The notes: a model not told the origin generated them from the letters alone. A stretch of DNA of 64,000 bases from Parabacteroides sp. PM6-13 (GCF_029892605.1 NZ_JARXWF010000016.1:1-64000), one strand, 5' to 3'; shown: positions 33,841 to 44,214, counted from the first letter of the stretch. Translations and numbers: made by a program.

Positions 33841-36216
33841 ATGAAAAGTATTATACAAAACTTCTTTGTTATCCTGCGGCGTTTTCGGGCTGCCACGTTG
33901 TTGAACCTTTTAGGGTTGTCGGTTGCGTTCGCTGCGTTTATCATGATCCTGATACAGGTGAATTACGAACAGAGTTTTGATACCTGCCACCCGGAGTCCG
34001 ATCGTATTTTTCTGGCTACGATCAAACATGACGGATCCGAGTCGGCGTATGAGAACAATATACAATCACGGGGTTTTGTCGATGAATTCATTGCTTCATC
34101 GCCTACAATAGAGGCAGCAACCCTGTATAACCCGTTTATACCCGATATCTACATTGCGGTGGGGGAAGGGAGCGACCGGAAAGGTTTTCAGGAAAAGCTG
34201 GTGACCTGTTATCCGGACATCACCCGGATTTTCGGTTTTGTCTTTACGGAAGGAAGCGGTGAAAGCCTCCACGATCCGGAGAAAGTGATTATTCCGGAAT
34301 CGATGGCACGCCGTTTTTATGGAGATGCTCCGGCCGTTGGGCAAATGATCCATATAAATGAACTGGTCTGGACCAAAACATTGAAGAACTATACCGTAGG
34401 CGGTGTCTATAAAGATTTTCCCGGAAACACCCAACTCGACAATGTGATCTACGGAACGATCGACAACACGATGAAGGGTGACTGGATGTCGGGTAATTTT
34501 CTTTGTTATGTGCTTCTAAGCGATAAAAATGCGGCAGGTCCTTTTATGGAAGAGTTTAATAAATCGTTTGATTTCTCTCCCGTTTGGAATCCGAACGGGG
34601 ATAAACTGAGCCTTGCGTTAATGCCTCTTACGGATATTCATTACATGTCGAATGATAGTAGCTTGTTTAAGTTGAACAACAAAAACACGGTACGATTGCT
34701 GTTTACCATAGCCCTTTTAATCATCATCATCGCGGCGATCAACTTCACCAATTTCAGTATTGCCCTGGCACCTTTGCGTATCAAAAGTGTGAATACCCGG
34801 AAGGTGTTCGGTAGCTCGACTGCGGAACAGCAACGCCTCCTGTTGACAGAGGCCATCGGCATCACCTTTTTTTCCTGGCTATTGTCGCTGGCTATCGTTT
34901 GGCTGTTGAACAAGAATCACTGGGTGTATTTCTTGGATGCCGACCTGAGTCTGTCGCAGAATCTGCCTTTGATTCTTATCTCTGCCGGTATAGCTCTGTT
35001 GATCGGCTTTGTAGCAGGCTACTATCCGGCCCATTATATGACCTCTTTTCAACCAGCCGTCGCCCTGAAGGGCAACTTCGGCACCTCGCCCTCGGGCCGT
35101 ATATTACGAAAAGGATTGGTTGGTTTTCAATATATCATCTCCATCGGACTGATCATCGCTGCGCTATTTATTCAGTTGCAGAATCACTTTATGCGCTCGT
35201 ATGACTACGGCTTTGACAGAGACCACCTGGCGGTAGTGGAACTGAACGGTGCTTTTTATGCAAACAACCGGGACACCTACGTGAACCGATTGAAGCAACA
35301 TCCGGGTATTGACGATGTGGCATTCTCTAAACAGAAGTTAGGCGCGCGCGATGGGTATACCACCTATGGCTTGGAATATAATGACCAGTCTTTCTACGGA
35401 TATGCCTTGGAGGTATCTGCCTCTTTCCCTCGTGTGATGGGGATTCCGATAGTCGAAGGGCGTGATTTCCTCCCGACGGATGAACAGATCGGCGAGCTTC
35501 GGTTTATTTTCAGCAAGCCTATCCAGCAAGCCATAGGCATGCATCCGGGTAGCAACCTGAAAATGACCTCTTGGGGCGCTTCCGGTTCGACCATTGGTAT
35601 AACCGAGGATATCAAATTCACCTCTTTGCGGCAGGGCGAAGACCCGATCTACTTTATGCTCAATACCGGTGTGGCGCTTCCGGTTTCGTATATTCGGATA
35701 CATGCCGGCGCGAACATACCGGAAACGGTCGATCATATCCGGCAGGTTGTTGCCGAAATAGATCCTACCTTCCCGTTTGAACTGGAGTTCTACGATACGA
35801 TATTCAACCAGCTCTATCAGGCGGAGCTCTCGATGACCAATGCCGTTACCCTTTTCAGTATCCTGGCTATTTTGATCTCTGTTGTCGGGGTGTTCGGACT
35901 GATTCTTTTTGAGACTGAGTTCCGGAAGAAAGAGATAGGTATTCGTAAGGTGATGGGTGCGCGGGTTCGGGATATTCTTCTGATGTTCAATAAGTCCTAT
36001 ATGACCATTGTTTGTGTTAGCTTTATCGTGGCCGCGCCTATTGGCTACTATTTTGTAGACAGGTGGCTGGAAAACTTCTCTTATAAGACACCTCTTTATT
36101 GGTGGGTATTCCCGTTGGCATTCCTATTGGTCGCGCTTATTACAATCGGTACAATCACTTTTCAGAACCTCCAGTCGGCTCATGCCAATCCGGTCGATTC
36201 GATTAAGGCGGAATAG
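33841..36216 (+). CDS. FtsX/MacB-like ABC permease, second copy
   Basis: The 791-residue protein is a paralogue of the upstream permease: same start (MKSIIQNFFVILRRFRAATLLNLLGLSVAFAAFIMILIQV), the same mid-protein motif INFTNFSIALAPLRIKSVNTRKVFG and the same C-terminal FtsX segment FRKKEIGIRKVMGARVRDILLMFN. Together with the ATPase it should form a heterodimeric exporter or mechanotransmission machine, possibly for peptide, lipoprotein or toxic compound efflux. No membrane-fusion or TolC-like gene follows, so outer-membrane partners would be encoded elsewhere. Confidence 0.92.
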   Translation: MKSIIQNFFVILRRFRAATLLNLLGLSVAFAAFIMILIQVNYEQSFDTCHPESDRIFLATIKHDGSESAYENNIQSRGFVDEFIASSPTIEAATLYNPFIPDIYIAVGEGSDRKGFQEKLVTCYPDITRIFGFVFTEGSGESLHDPEKVIIPESMARRFYGDAPAVGQMIHINELVWTKTLKNYTVGGVYKDFPGNTQLDNVIYGTIDNTMKGDWMSGNFLCYVLLSDKNAAGPFMEEFNKSFDFSPVWNPNGDKLSLALMPLTDIHYMSNDSSLFKLNNKNTVRLLFTIALLIIIIAAINFTNFSIALAPLRIKSVNTRKVFGSSTAEQQRLLLTEAIGITFFSWLLSLAIVWLLNKNHWVYFLDADLSLSQNLPLILISAGIALLIGFVAGYYPAHYMTSFQPAVALKGNFGTSPSGRILRKGLVGFQYIISIGLIIAALFIQLQNHFMRSYDYGFDRDHLAVVELNGAFYANNRDTYVNRLKQHPGIDDVAFSKQKLGARDGYTTYGLEYNDQSFYGYALEVSASFPRVMGIPIVEGRDFLPTDEQIGELRFIFSKPIQQAIGMHPGSNLKMTSWGASGSTIGITEDIKFTSLRQGEDPIYFMLNTGVALPVSYIRIHAGANIPETVDHIRQVVAEIDPTFPFELEFYDTIFNQLYQAELSMTNAVTLFSILAILISVVGVFGLILFETEFRKKEIGIRKVMGARVRDILLMFNKSYMTIVCVSFIVAAPIGYYFVDRWLENFSYKTPLYWWVFPLAFLLVALITIGTITFQNLQSAHANPVDSIKAE

Positions 36217-36294
36217 GGATTACCGTTTGTTTATGTTTCAATTTGATAGTACCCTTTGTTTTTACACAAAAACAAATTAGCATTTTGTCAAAAA

Positions 36295-36344
36295 CGCCTG
36301 ACTATTTTTCCGTATCCCTAGGGGTATCTAAAATTAGTCAGGCG
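36295..36344 (-). terminator. terminator of the AlaX-like gene
   Basis: CGCCTGACTA (36295-36304) pairs with TAGTCAGGCG (36335-36344); inside, TATCCC pairs with GGGGTA. On the minus strand the stem is followed by TTTTTG. It ends the AlaX-like transcript (stop at 36408) and may also block read-through from the permease gene. Confidence 0.75.
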
Positions 36345-36407
36345 AGTAACACTTTTTAACGTATCATATTGTACAGCAAAATCGCCTTTTTGCTTACATA
36401 TTGATTT

Positions 36408-36872
36408 TTAAGTAAGTTTGAAACGCAGTCGCAGGCGTCCCTCTTGGAAATCCCAATTGAGCAGCTTGAACTGGCCTATTTCGGAGGTATTATAGACATG
36501 TGCTCCTATGCAGGCGCATACATCATAATCGCCCACACGGACAATGCGCAATGTCTGGCTGACATCTTCGGGTAGTTTGCGCAAATCGACCAATTCGGCC
36601 GCTTCCTGTAGAGGCATAAATTCAGTGGTTATCGGTAGGTGGCGATCGATCACTTCATTCACACGGTTTTCCACTTCCGCCATCTGCTCCGCTGTCGGTA
36701 TTTGTTCCAAATAGTAATCACACTTGCTTTTCTTACGTTCTATATGTGTATTCATAGAACGCTGACAACCGAACATACGTACCATTGTCTGATTCAGGAT
36801 GTGTTCTGCGGTATGCATACCTGGATTTTGATATTCTTTGTTGCTTTTGTTGATATCTGTTGTATCGATCAT
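36408..36872 (-). CDS. AlaX-like (tRNA synthetase editing domain) protein
   Basis: About 154 residues from the ATG 36870-36872 (MIDTTDINKSNKE); an ATG eight codons upstream at 36896 is an alternative. It carries the zinc motifs of the Thr/Ala-tRNA synthetase second additional domain: HTAEH and CACIGAHV (Cys-x3-His). This fits a free-standing alanyl-tRNA editing type protein. However, the N-terminal glycyl-rich beta-barrel of usual AlaX is missing, so it is a minimal domain. Function may be deacylation of mischarged tRNA or another metal-dependent hydrolysis. Monocistronic. Confidence 0.8.
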   Translation of the reverse strand: MIDTTDINKSNKEYQNPGMHTAEHILNQTMVRMFGCQRSMNTHIERKKSKCDYYLEQIPTAEQMAEVENRVNEVIDRHLPITTEFMPLQEAAELVDLRKLPEDVSQTLRIVRVGDYDVCACIGAHVYNTSEIGQFKLLNWDFQEGRLRLRFKLT

Positions 36873-37084
36873 AGGAATTGGATGTTTAATTAGCATTTTG
36901 AAAAGCGAAATTATCAAATAAAAAGGATATTCAGAGGAAAATCTGAAAATAAAGCATCCCTCCGACAGGGTTGCCTATCAGATTGAAAGAGGGGAGGTGT
37001 TAACCTGTTAGAAAATAAAAACAAACTGAAAGCTTTACTTGTTATTATTAAAAAGCATAGAAATAATATATAAACAAAAGAATT

Positions 37085-37318
37085 ATGACACCAAAAAGAA
37101 CTTACAAGGCGACTGCTAAACAGGAACCTATACGATTAGTTAAAAGGTATTTGAAACATTTGTCTTTTGATGAGTTGGAGACCGTGATTGGCTGGGCCGA
37201 ACGTTATCGAAAAGAGAAATTAGGTAATGAAGAATTGCAACTGATTAAACAAAAAGAACAGTTGGAATTAAAGCTCAGAGAGCTGAAGGGAATAGATGAA
37301 AAGATAAATGAGTTTTGA
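37085..37318 (+). CDS. small basic coiled-coil protein, unknown function
   Basis: A 77-residue protein starting MTPKRTYKATAKQEPIRL at the ATG 37085. The second half is strongly helical and charged (ELQLIKQKEQLELKLRELKGIDEKINEF), suitable for a short coiled coil. No signal peptide, Cys or known motif. A good terminator follows at 37341, so it seems a true short monocistronic gene. I do not recognise a family. Confidence 0.65.
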   Translation: MTPKRTYKATAKQEPIRLVKRYLKHLSFDELETVIGWAERYRKEKLGNEELQLIKQKEQLELKLRELKGIDEKINEF

Positions 37319-37340
37319 TGCGTAAGGAAATGCAAACGTG

Positions 37341-37384
37341 TTAGGCAGGCTGTTTTTCGTGACAGTCTGCCTAATCTTTTTTTA
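37341..37384 (+). terminator. intrinsic terminator after the 77-aa gene
   Basis: TTAGGCAGGCTG (37341-37352) pairs with CAGTCTGCCTAA (37363-37374) with one G-T pair, 10-nt loop, followed by TC and T7. Confidence 0.9.
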
Positions 37385-37452
37385 TGGAAACGGTTTCTGA
37401 TTGATTATTTCTTTACCTTTGCCCGCTGTAGCTATAACTTAAATAATAGATT

Positions 37453-38277
37453 ATGTCAGTTGCAAAAAGAGATTCAGAAAACAGAAAGGTGACAACACAT
37501 CGCCTATTCGAGATGAAACAGCGGGGAGAAAAAATTTCCATGCTGACAGCTTATGATTACTCCATGGCTCGTATTATTGACGAGGCAGGGATGGATGTTA
37601 TTTTAGTGGGCGACTCCGCCTCAAACGTAATGGTTGGCAATGTGACCACATTACCGATTACGTTGGATCAGATGATTTACCACGGTAAGTCGGTAGTCAA
37701 CGCTACTAAAAGAGCGTTGGTTATTGTTGATATGCCGTTTGGTACCTGTTCGGGCAATCCGTTGAAATCACTGGACGCTGCTATTCGAATCATGCAGGAG
37801 ACAGGAGCCGATGCTCTGAAGATTGAGGGTGGAAAAGAAATCGTAGAAGATGTAAAAAAGATAATAGACGCGGGTATTCCGGTGATGTCGCATTTAGGAT
37901 TAATGCCGCAATCGATCAATAAGTATGGTACCTACACGGTGCGTGCGAAAGAAGATCAAGAGGCTGAAAAATTGATAGCAGATGCCCATATGATGGAAGA
38001 GATAGGATGCTTCGGTCTTACCTTGGAGAAAATACCGGCTGCGCTGGCAACCCGTATCGCATCCGAACTGAGTATCCCGGTGATTGGCATCGGAGCCGGA
38101 GGGGGTGTCGATGGGCAGGTGTTGGTGATGCACGATATGCTGGGACTGACCAAAGGCTTCTCACCACGATTCCTGCGCCGTTATGCCAACCTGGAAGAGG
38201 TGATCACCGGTGCCGTACAAAACTATATCGAAGATATAAAACGGCAGGATTTCCCGAACGAAAAAGAACAATATTAA
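37453..38277 (+). CDS. panB: 3-methyl-2-oxobutanoate hydroxymethyltransferase
   Basis: First step of pantothenate synthesis: adds a hydroxymethyl group from methylene-tetrahydrofolate to alpha-ketoisovalerate, making ketopantoate. The 274-residue barrel shows [34 protein letters not shown] (metal-binding Asp), [12 protein letters not shown] and [15 protein letters not shown], with [23 protein letters not shown] near the end. Length is normal. A TACCTTTG box at 37414-37421 is a likely -7 element. The M16 peptidase gene starts eight bases after its stop; a metabolic link is unlikely, but co-transcription is probable. Confidence 0.97.
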   Translation: MSVAKRDSENRKVTTHRLFEMKQRGEKISMLTAYDYSMARIIDEAGMDVILVGDSASNVMVGNVTTLPITLDQMIYHGKSVVNATKRALVIVDMPFGTCSGNPLKSLDAAIRIMQETGADALKIEGGKEIVEDVKKIIDAGIPVMSHLGLMPQSINKYGTYTVRAKEDQEAEKLIADAHMMEEIGCFGLTLEKIPAALATRIASELSIPVIGIGAGGGVDGQVLVMHDMLGLTKGFSPRFLRRYANLEEVITGAVQNYIEDIKRQDFPNEKEQY

Positions 38278-38285
38278 AATATGGA

Positions 38286-41165
38286 ATGAAGAAAACATAT
38301 TTTACTCTTATGATGTTGACCAGTACGCTGTTATTAAACGCGCAAACACCCGAATCTTTGCAAGTAAAAGAATACACCTTACAGAATGGGCTTACCGTTT
38401 GGTTGAATGAAGACCATAGCCAGCCCAAGGTGTTTGGTGCCGTATTGGTAAAAGCAGGGGCAAAAGACTCTCCTGATACAGGGATTCCGCACTATTTCGA
38501 ACATATCATGTTCAAAGGAACGGAAAAGATCGGCACATTGAATTATGCCGAAGAGAAGCTCTTATTGGATTCCATCGAAGTAAAATATGAAACGTTAGCC
38601 CGGACGACAGATCCGGCGGAGAGAGCGCAGATACAGCAGGAGATTAATGCCTTAAGCGTAAAAGCCGCTGAGTATGTGGTGCCGAATGAGTTCGACCGGT
38701 TGATCACGCGTTATGGCGGATCCGGATTGAATGCCGGCACTTCGTATGACTATACGGTCTACTTCAATACCTTTTCTCCGCAATACTTTGCTCAATGGGC
38801 AGAGATCAATAGCGAACGGTTGCTGTCGCCGGTTTTCCGTCTTTTCCAGAGTGAACTGGAAACGGTTTATGAAGAGAAGAATATGTATAGCGATATGATG
38901 GGCAGCCAGGCGATCGAGCGGTTGACGGAACGTTATTTCCGCCCGCATCCCTATGCCTATCCAATATTGGGAAATACCGAAAACCTGAAGAATCCAAGCC
39001 TGAAGGAGATGCGGAAGTTCTTCGAAACCTATTATGTAGCGTCTAATATGGGACTCATTCTCTCCGGCGATTTCGATGCGGAAGAGGTGATGCCGATCCT
39101 TGAGAAAACCTTTTCACGTATTCGCCCGGGCAATATCCCCCAAAAGGAGCCGGTTGAATTGCCCGATTTCAACGGAAAGGAATCGGTCGAGATAAAATTT
39201 CCCGTTCCGGTCGTAAAAGCGGTGGGACTGGGATTTCGTGGCGTTCCGGCGAATCATAGCGATCAGGTGGCGCTGAATATAGCCGTAGGCCTGTTGAACA
39301 ACTCCAATGGCACAGGTTTTCTGGACAAACTCATGGTCGACGGCCAGGTTTTATCAACCATGGCGTTGAATGAAAGCATGAATGAAGCAGGGATACTGGG
39401 TGTCATTGTTATCCCGAAACTACTTTTCCAAAGCAATAAAAAAGCGGAGAAGCTGGTGTGGGAGGCTATCGATAAGATTAAAAACGGCGACTTTAGTGAG
39501 GAAACATTCCAAAGCCTCAAATTGGAACAGAAGCGAGAGTATATTTCCAGCCTGGAAGATATCAATTCGCGCGCACAGATGATGATGCGCATCTATTCAC
39601 AGGGCAAGAGCTGGCACGACTATATGGAAAGCCTGACGGCCATCGACCAACTGACACGGGAAGATATCAGTGCGATTGCTCGTAAGTATTTCTCCGAAAA
39701 CCATCTGCATGTCACGAAGAAGACAGGGAAATACCCGAAAGAGTATCTGCCGAAGCCTAAGTTTGCACCGGTTACTCCGCCGCACAGGGACTCTTCTTCC
39801 GTGTATGCCCGGGAATTGGAGAAGCTTCCGGTGAAAGAGATACAACCGCGCTTTATTGATTTTGAGAACGATGTAGAGCAAATCAAACTGCAGGAGCAGG
39901 CAACCCTGTTTGCCACTGCCAATCCGGTTAATAACATCTTCACCTTGAACCTTTCGTATGGTGTAGGTACGCTCGAACGTCCGGTATTGCCCTATCTGGC
40001 GAGTTACCTGAATTACATCGGAACAGAACAGAAAACATTCAATGAGTTTCGCGAACGCTTGCAGGTATTGGGTAGTACCCTCTCGTATGAAGCAACCGAC
40101 CATGACTTTATCGTGAAGGTAACAGGCTTCGACGATCATTTTAAAGAGACCGTAACCATGGTTTCCGAATTCCTTACGTCACCTAAAGCGGATGAAAAGA
40201 AAATCAAGCAGGTGATCGATGAAGCGAAAATAATGGAGAAGGGCTTTGTGAAATCGAATGAGAACCTGGCCAAAGCCTTGCTTGAGAAGGTGAAATACGG
40301 GGAGCACTCACGCTATCTGAAGAAGTTGCCTCTTTCCGAAGTGAAGAAACTGAAAGGAGCGGATTTGTTGAAAGAGTTTGCCTCCGTACAGCAAGTAGCT
40401 TGTCATTTCCATTACACCGGTACACTTGCGGCAACCGAGGTGGCCGATGTATTGAAAGCAACCATGCCCCTTACCATGCAAACCGCGAGCCAATCGCCCA
40501 TATACCGCGAGTCGTTGGCATACGATAAACCAACAGTCTTCTTCCTGAATATGCCGGATCTCTCGCAATCCATTATCTATGGATATACCAAAGGGGATCA
40601 GATAACCGATATGCACTTGCGCCACGCATCCAGACTTTTTGCCGGTTATTTCGGTGGCGATATGTCTTCTATCATGTTTCAGGAGATCCGCGAGTTTCGT
40701 TCGTTTGCCTATCGTGTATCGGCCTCTTATGTTGTTCCTCCGTTTAAACAGGCCGGACAGCCTGGTGAGTTCCTTACCTTGTTATCTACACAGGGCGATA
40801 AGACCCTGGATGCCCTGACTGTATTGGATGAATTGATCAAAAATATGCCGGAGAGACCGGAGCGATTGGATGCCTTCAAGCAGACATTGAACAACTATAT
40901 CAGCAACGATTATCCCTCTTTCCGACGCATATCCTCCAAACTGGCCTCTTACCTGCGTGAAGGATACAAAGAGGATCCGAACAAAGCCTACCTGGCCGAT
41001 ATTCAGCAGATGCAAATGGATGATATCATCCGTTTCTATGAATTGAATGTAAAGGATAACCCAATGGTTTATATGATTGTGGGGAACTCCAAGCATATTG
41101 ATATGAAGCGCTTGGCACAGTTTGGTACCATTGTAGAACTGAAGAAGAAAGATATCTATCGCTGA
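38286..41165 (+). CDS. M16 family zinc peptidase (pitrilysin/insulinase type)
   Basis: The 959-residue secreted or periplasmic protein has a signal peptide (MKKTYFTLMMLTSTLLLNAQ) and tandem M16 domains. The inverted zinc motif HYFEH is at about residues 70-74 (HYFEHIMFKGTEKIG), with the second ligand Glu in the YEEKNMYSD segment. The C-terminal half lacks a second HxxEH, as usual in this family. I start at the ATG 38286-38288; the frame stays open upstream through panB, but that part is a shadow. It overlaps the next gene's start by one base (ATG shares the final A). Confidence 0.95.
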   Translation: MKKTYFTLMMLTSTLLLNAQTPESLQVKEYTLQNGLTVWLNEDHSQPKVFGAVLVKAGAKDSPDTGIPHYFEHIMFKGTEKIGTLNYAEEKLLLDSIEVKYETLARTTDPAERAQIQQEINALSVKAAEYVVPNEFDRLITRYGGSGLNAGTSYDYTVYFNTFSPQYFAQWAEINSERLLSPVFRLFQSELETVYEEKNMYSDMMGSQAIERLTERYFRPHPYAYPILGNTENLKNPSLKEMRKFFETYYVASNMGLILSGDFDAEEVMPILEKTFSRIRPGNIPQKEPVELPDFNGKESVEIKFPVPVVKAVGLGFRGVPANHSDQVALNIAVGLLNNSNGTGFLDKLMVDGQVLSTMALNESMNEAGILGVIVIPKLLFQSNKKAEKLVWEAIDKIKNGDFSEETFQSLKLEQKREYISSLEDINSRAQMMMRIYSQGKSWHDYMESLTAIDQLTREDISAIARKYFSENHLHVTKKTGKYPKEYLPKPKFAPVTPPHRDSSSVYARELEKLPVKEIQPRFIDFENDVEQIKLQEQATLFATANPVNNIFTLNLSYGVGTLERPVLPYLASYLNYIGTEQKTFNEFRERLQVLGSTLSYEATDHDFIVKVTGFDDHFKETVTMVSEFLTSPKADEKKIKQVIDEAKIMEKGFVKSNENLAKALLEKVKYGEHSRYLKKLPLSEVKKLKGADLLKEFASVQQVACHFHYTGTLAATEVADVLKATMPLTMQTASQSPIYRESLAYDKPTVFFLNMPDLSQSIIYGYTKGDQITDMHLRHASRLFAGYFGGDMSSIMFQEIREFRSFAYRVSASYVVPPFKQAGQPGEFLTLLSTQGDKTLDALTVLDELIKNMPERPERLDAFKQTLNNYISNDYPSFRRISSKLASYLREGYKEDPNKAYLADIQQMQMDDIIRFYELNVKDNPMVYMIVGNSKHIDMKRLAQFGTIVELKKKDIYR

Positions 41166-41617
41166 TGTATAGCCGCGACGAACTGAAGCAGTTGAAAGTA
41201 GAGTTCTGGGAGGGTTTTGCCGCCTATTGTGAGGTGCAGCCCTATCTGCGTGGGCGAAAGAAGATGTGGCGACTCTACGATACAAAGGTGAAAGGGGTGG
41301 AGATGAAGTTTGATGCCAACCGCCGGGGTGCCTATGTTATTCTTGAAGTGAATCACGCTACGGAAGACAGCCGGCTTGAGATGTTTGAAAAGCTGACCTG
41401 GTATAAAGAGGCATTGGAGAAGGGCATGGAAGAATTGATCTGGGATATCTGTTTTGTGCGCGAATCAGGTGAACAGGTTGCCCGGATTTATACCGCTCAC
41501 GAAGGAATAGACATACATCGGCGTACGCATTGGGGAGATTTCTATCGCTTTATGGCAACGCAGATGTATCAATTAGAGAAAAACTTTCTGGCAATAGCCG
41601 ACTATCTCAGAGACTGA
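41165..41617 (+). CDS. DUF4268 domain protein
   Basis: A 150-residue protein starting at the last base of the M16 stop codon, so translationally coupled. Features: MYSRDELKQLKVEFWEGFAAYC, RRKKMWRLYDTKVKGVEMKFDANRRGAYVILEVNH and HWGDFYRFMATQMYQLEKNFLAIADYLRD, which match DUF4268. This domain is also found at the C-terminus of some restriction-related proteins, but no restriction gene is near. Cytoplasmic, function unknown. Confidence 0.85.
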   Translation: MYSRDELKQLKVEFWEGFAAYCEVQPYLRGRKKMWRLYDTKVKGVEMKFDANRRGAYVILEVNHATEDSRLEMFEKLTWYKEALEKGMEELIWDICFVRESGEQVARIYTAHEGIDIHRRTHWGDFYRFMATQMYQLEKNFLAIADYLRD

Positions 41618-41677
41618 AAAGAGAGAGTCCCGGCTTCCCGGAAAGACAACATAGTTTAATTCGTAAATCTAATCGGT

Positions 41678-44206
41678 ATGATAAAGACAAAGAGCTTTTT
41701 AGGCCTGTTATTGATGTGTGTATTGATCTCTTGCCAACCATCTGAAAAAGAGGATAAATACGGTCATTTATTAAACCAAGGCGTTAGCGCAGAACTGGCA
41801 GAGTTTAGAAAAGAGAACTACCGGGAAATAGCCTATTCCCTACACTTTGATATTCCCGATTCACTCGAACAACAACTCCAGGGCAATGCAAATATTTCGC
41901 TTACTGTAGCCAACAACCAACCGCTTATTCTTGATTTCTTTACAAAAGAAGAGTGGATAAAAGAAGTTGTTTTGAATGGCGAGTCGATTGATTACCGGTT
42001 AAAAAACGGACATATATTTATCTATCCGCCGGAAGGCCGGGAAGTGTCCAAGCATACGTTATGTGTCCGCTTTGCCGTCAACAGCCACTCCCTAAACCGT
42101 GAGAATGAGTTTCTGTACACCTTACTTGTCCCCAATAAAGCCCACACGCTGTTCCCCTGCTTCGATCAACCGGATCTAAAAGCAAATTATACCCTTTCCC
42201 TGCATCTGCCCAACGGATGGGAAGCCGTTAGCAACAGCCCGGTAGAGTCTGAAAAAGACGGAGTGATCCGTTTCCGGGAGACAGAACCGCTTAGCACCTA
42301 TCTCTTTGCCTTTGTTGCCGGAAAGTTCGATACCGAAAAGCAGGAACGCAACGGTCGTGAAATAACCCTTTACCATCGGGAAACCGATCCCAAGAAGGTC
42401 GCCCAATGTCCTGACATTGCTAAAGAGGTCTTTGATGCTCTGGAGTGGATGGAAGAATACACTACGATCCCTTACCCATTTGCCAAATATGACCTGATTA
42501 TTCTTCCCGGCTTTCAATTTTCAGGTATGGAACACACTGGGGCTACTTTATACGCAGATCGCCGTATGTTCCTAAACGAGCAACCTACATTAAACGAACG
42601 GCTTAGCCGGAGTTCCCTGATCGCTCATGAGACGGCACATATGTGGTTTGGCGATTATGTCACCATGAAATGGTTTGATGACGTATGGACCAAAGAGGTC
42701 TTTGCCAATTACTTTGCGGCACGCATGGTTGAGCCATTGTATCCGACTGTCAACCACGACCTGAACTTCCTACGCAGCTATTACCCGGCCGCCTATTCGG
42801 AAGACCGAACCGCCGGTACCACCTCTATCAAGCAGGAGCTCGATAACCTAACAAACGCAAGCCTTATCTACGGACAGATCATCTACAACAAATCGCCGAT
42901 AGTCATGGAAAAGCTGCTCGGCAGGCTGGGGGAGGAGTCTTTCCGTAAAGGCATTCAGGAGTATCTTCATACCTATGCCTATGACAACGCTACCTGGGAG
43001 GAATTGGTAGCTATTTTTGATAAATACACGGAGGAAGACCTGGAAGAATGGAGTCATGTGTGGATACATGAAAAAGGTATGCCGGAGATCGAGGCACATA
43101 TCGAAAACAAACAGTTGGTTGTTACTCAATCCGATCCCCTGAATCGGGGACTCATCTGGCCACAGGAAATAAGCTATACCCTGGTGGATGGGAACAGCCG
43201 GAAAACCATCCCCATTGTCTTTCAAATAGATTCACCCTCCATACGCATCGATCTTCCAGAGGCAAACAACCCCATTATCCTGCCTAATAGCGACGGAAAG
43301 GGATATGGCTATTTCCCACTCAGCGAAGCCGATGCCCGTCATGTCATGGTGGAGTTAAAGAGAAGCCGGGATGATGTCTTCAGTGGTTCTCTGTTGATCA
43401 TCCTGTATGAAAATGTGATCCGAAAAAACATAGATCCTCAATGGTATGTGCAAGAGATATTGAGTTATATCTCCCAAAAGAACAACCCTTTACTAAATGC
43501 CATGGCACTAAGTAATATGGCTCGTTGTGTACAGCTATTCTCCATCGATACCCCTCCGGTCGAAAAGGCTTTGTGGCAGATGGTACATACGCATCCCGAC
43601 CGCTCATTCCGCCTGCAGGCATTCCGTACCTATGCCTCCCTGGCCGATAGCAACGCGGCCATCGACCGCCTCTATACGGTATGGAAAAACAAAGAGCAAC
43701 CGGGTGCTTGCCTGTTAAGCGAGAATGATTATACCGACCTTTCTTATAAGATGATGATGTATAAGCCCGACCTCTTGTCGGATATTTATCAGGAACAAAC
43801 TAATCGGATTACTAATCCTGACCGCCGGGAACAATATGCCTTTGTTTCGTCGTTTATAAAGCCCAATGATAATGATCGCCTCGCTCATTCTGTTGTATTG
43901 TCGTTGACCGTAGGGAAATATAGTGAACCTTGGATCATCAGTGCGTTGAACTATCTCCATCATCCTAAATTTCAAAGAAAAGAGGGAGTTGCTGTGGCTG
44001 ACTTTGTGGGTATGGGATTAGTGAAATTAGACGATATACAAAGAGAAGGCGATATTTTCCTGCCCACCAATTGGGCACGTGCGATATTATCCAATTATAC
44101 TTCGGAAGAGGCTCGCCAAGGCGTTGAACAAGTCTTGAGCGAAAAAGAGTTCCATCCCCTGTTAAAGAACAAAATCCTGCAACAGGCAGATCATTTGTAT
44201 AGATAA
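41678..44206 (+). CDS. M1 family aminopeptidase, lipoprotein
   Basis: The 842-residue protein has a lipoprotein signal (MIKTKSFLGLLLMCVLISCQ; lipid Cys at residue 19). The gluzincin motif HETAHMWFGDYVTMKWFDDVWTKE (HExxH-x18-E) gives the zinc site, and the catalytic Tyr is likely in SLIYGQIIYNKSP. The substrate-anchor motif, GAMEN in most members, reads GMEHTG here, with His instead of Asn. The C-terminal half is the helical ERAP1-like domain. It likely removes N-terminal residues from peptides in the periplasm or outer membrane. Confidence 0.93.
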   Translation: MIKTKSFLGLLLMCVLISCQPSEKEDKYGHLLNQGVSAELAEFRKENYREIAYSLHFDIPDSLEQQLQGNANISLTVANNQPLILDFFTKEEWIKEVVLNGESIDYRLKNGHIFIYPPEGREVSKHTLCVRFAVNSHSLNRENEFLYTLLVPNKAHTLFPCFDQPDLKANYTLSLHLPNGWEAVSNSPVESEKDGVIRFRETEPLSTYLFAFVAGKFDTEKQERNGREITLYHRETDPKKVAQCPDIAKEVFDALEWMEEYTTIPYPFAKYDLIILPGFQFSGMEHTGATLYADRRMFLNEQPTLNERLSRSSLIAHETAHMWFGDYVTMKWFDDVWTKEVFANYFAARMVEPLYPTVNHDLNFLRSYYPAAYSEDRTAGTTSIKQELDNLTNASLIYGQIIYNKSPIVMEKLLGRLGEESFRKGIQEYLHTYAYDNATWEELVAIFDKYTEEDLEEWSHVWIHEKGMPEIEAHIENKQLVVTQSDPLNRGLIWPQEISYTLVDGNSRKTIPIVFQIDSPSIRIDLPEANNPIILPNSDGKGYGYFPLSEADARHVMVELKRSRDDVFSGSLLIILYENVIRKNIDPQWYVQEILSYISQKNNPLLNAMALSNMARCVQLFSIDTPPVEKALWQMVHTHPDRSFRLQAFRTYASLADSNAAIDRLYTVWKNKEQPGACLLSENDYTDLSYKMMMYKPDLLSDIYQEQTNRITNPDRREQYAFVSSFIKPNDNDRLAHSVVLSLTVGKYSEPWIISALNYLHHPKFQRKEGVAVADFVGMGLVKLDDIQREGDIFLPTNWARAILSNYTSEEARQGVEQVLSEKEFHPLLKNKILQQADHLYR

Positions 44207-44214
44207 AAAAGGGG

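Noticed and set aside
38007-38285. Upstream extension of the M16 peptidase frame through panB
   Set aside because: It overlaps the strongly supported panB gene in another frame, and the signal peptide begins at 38286.
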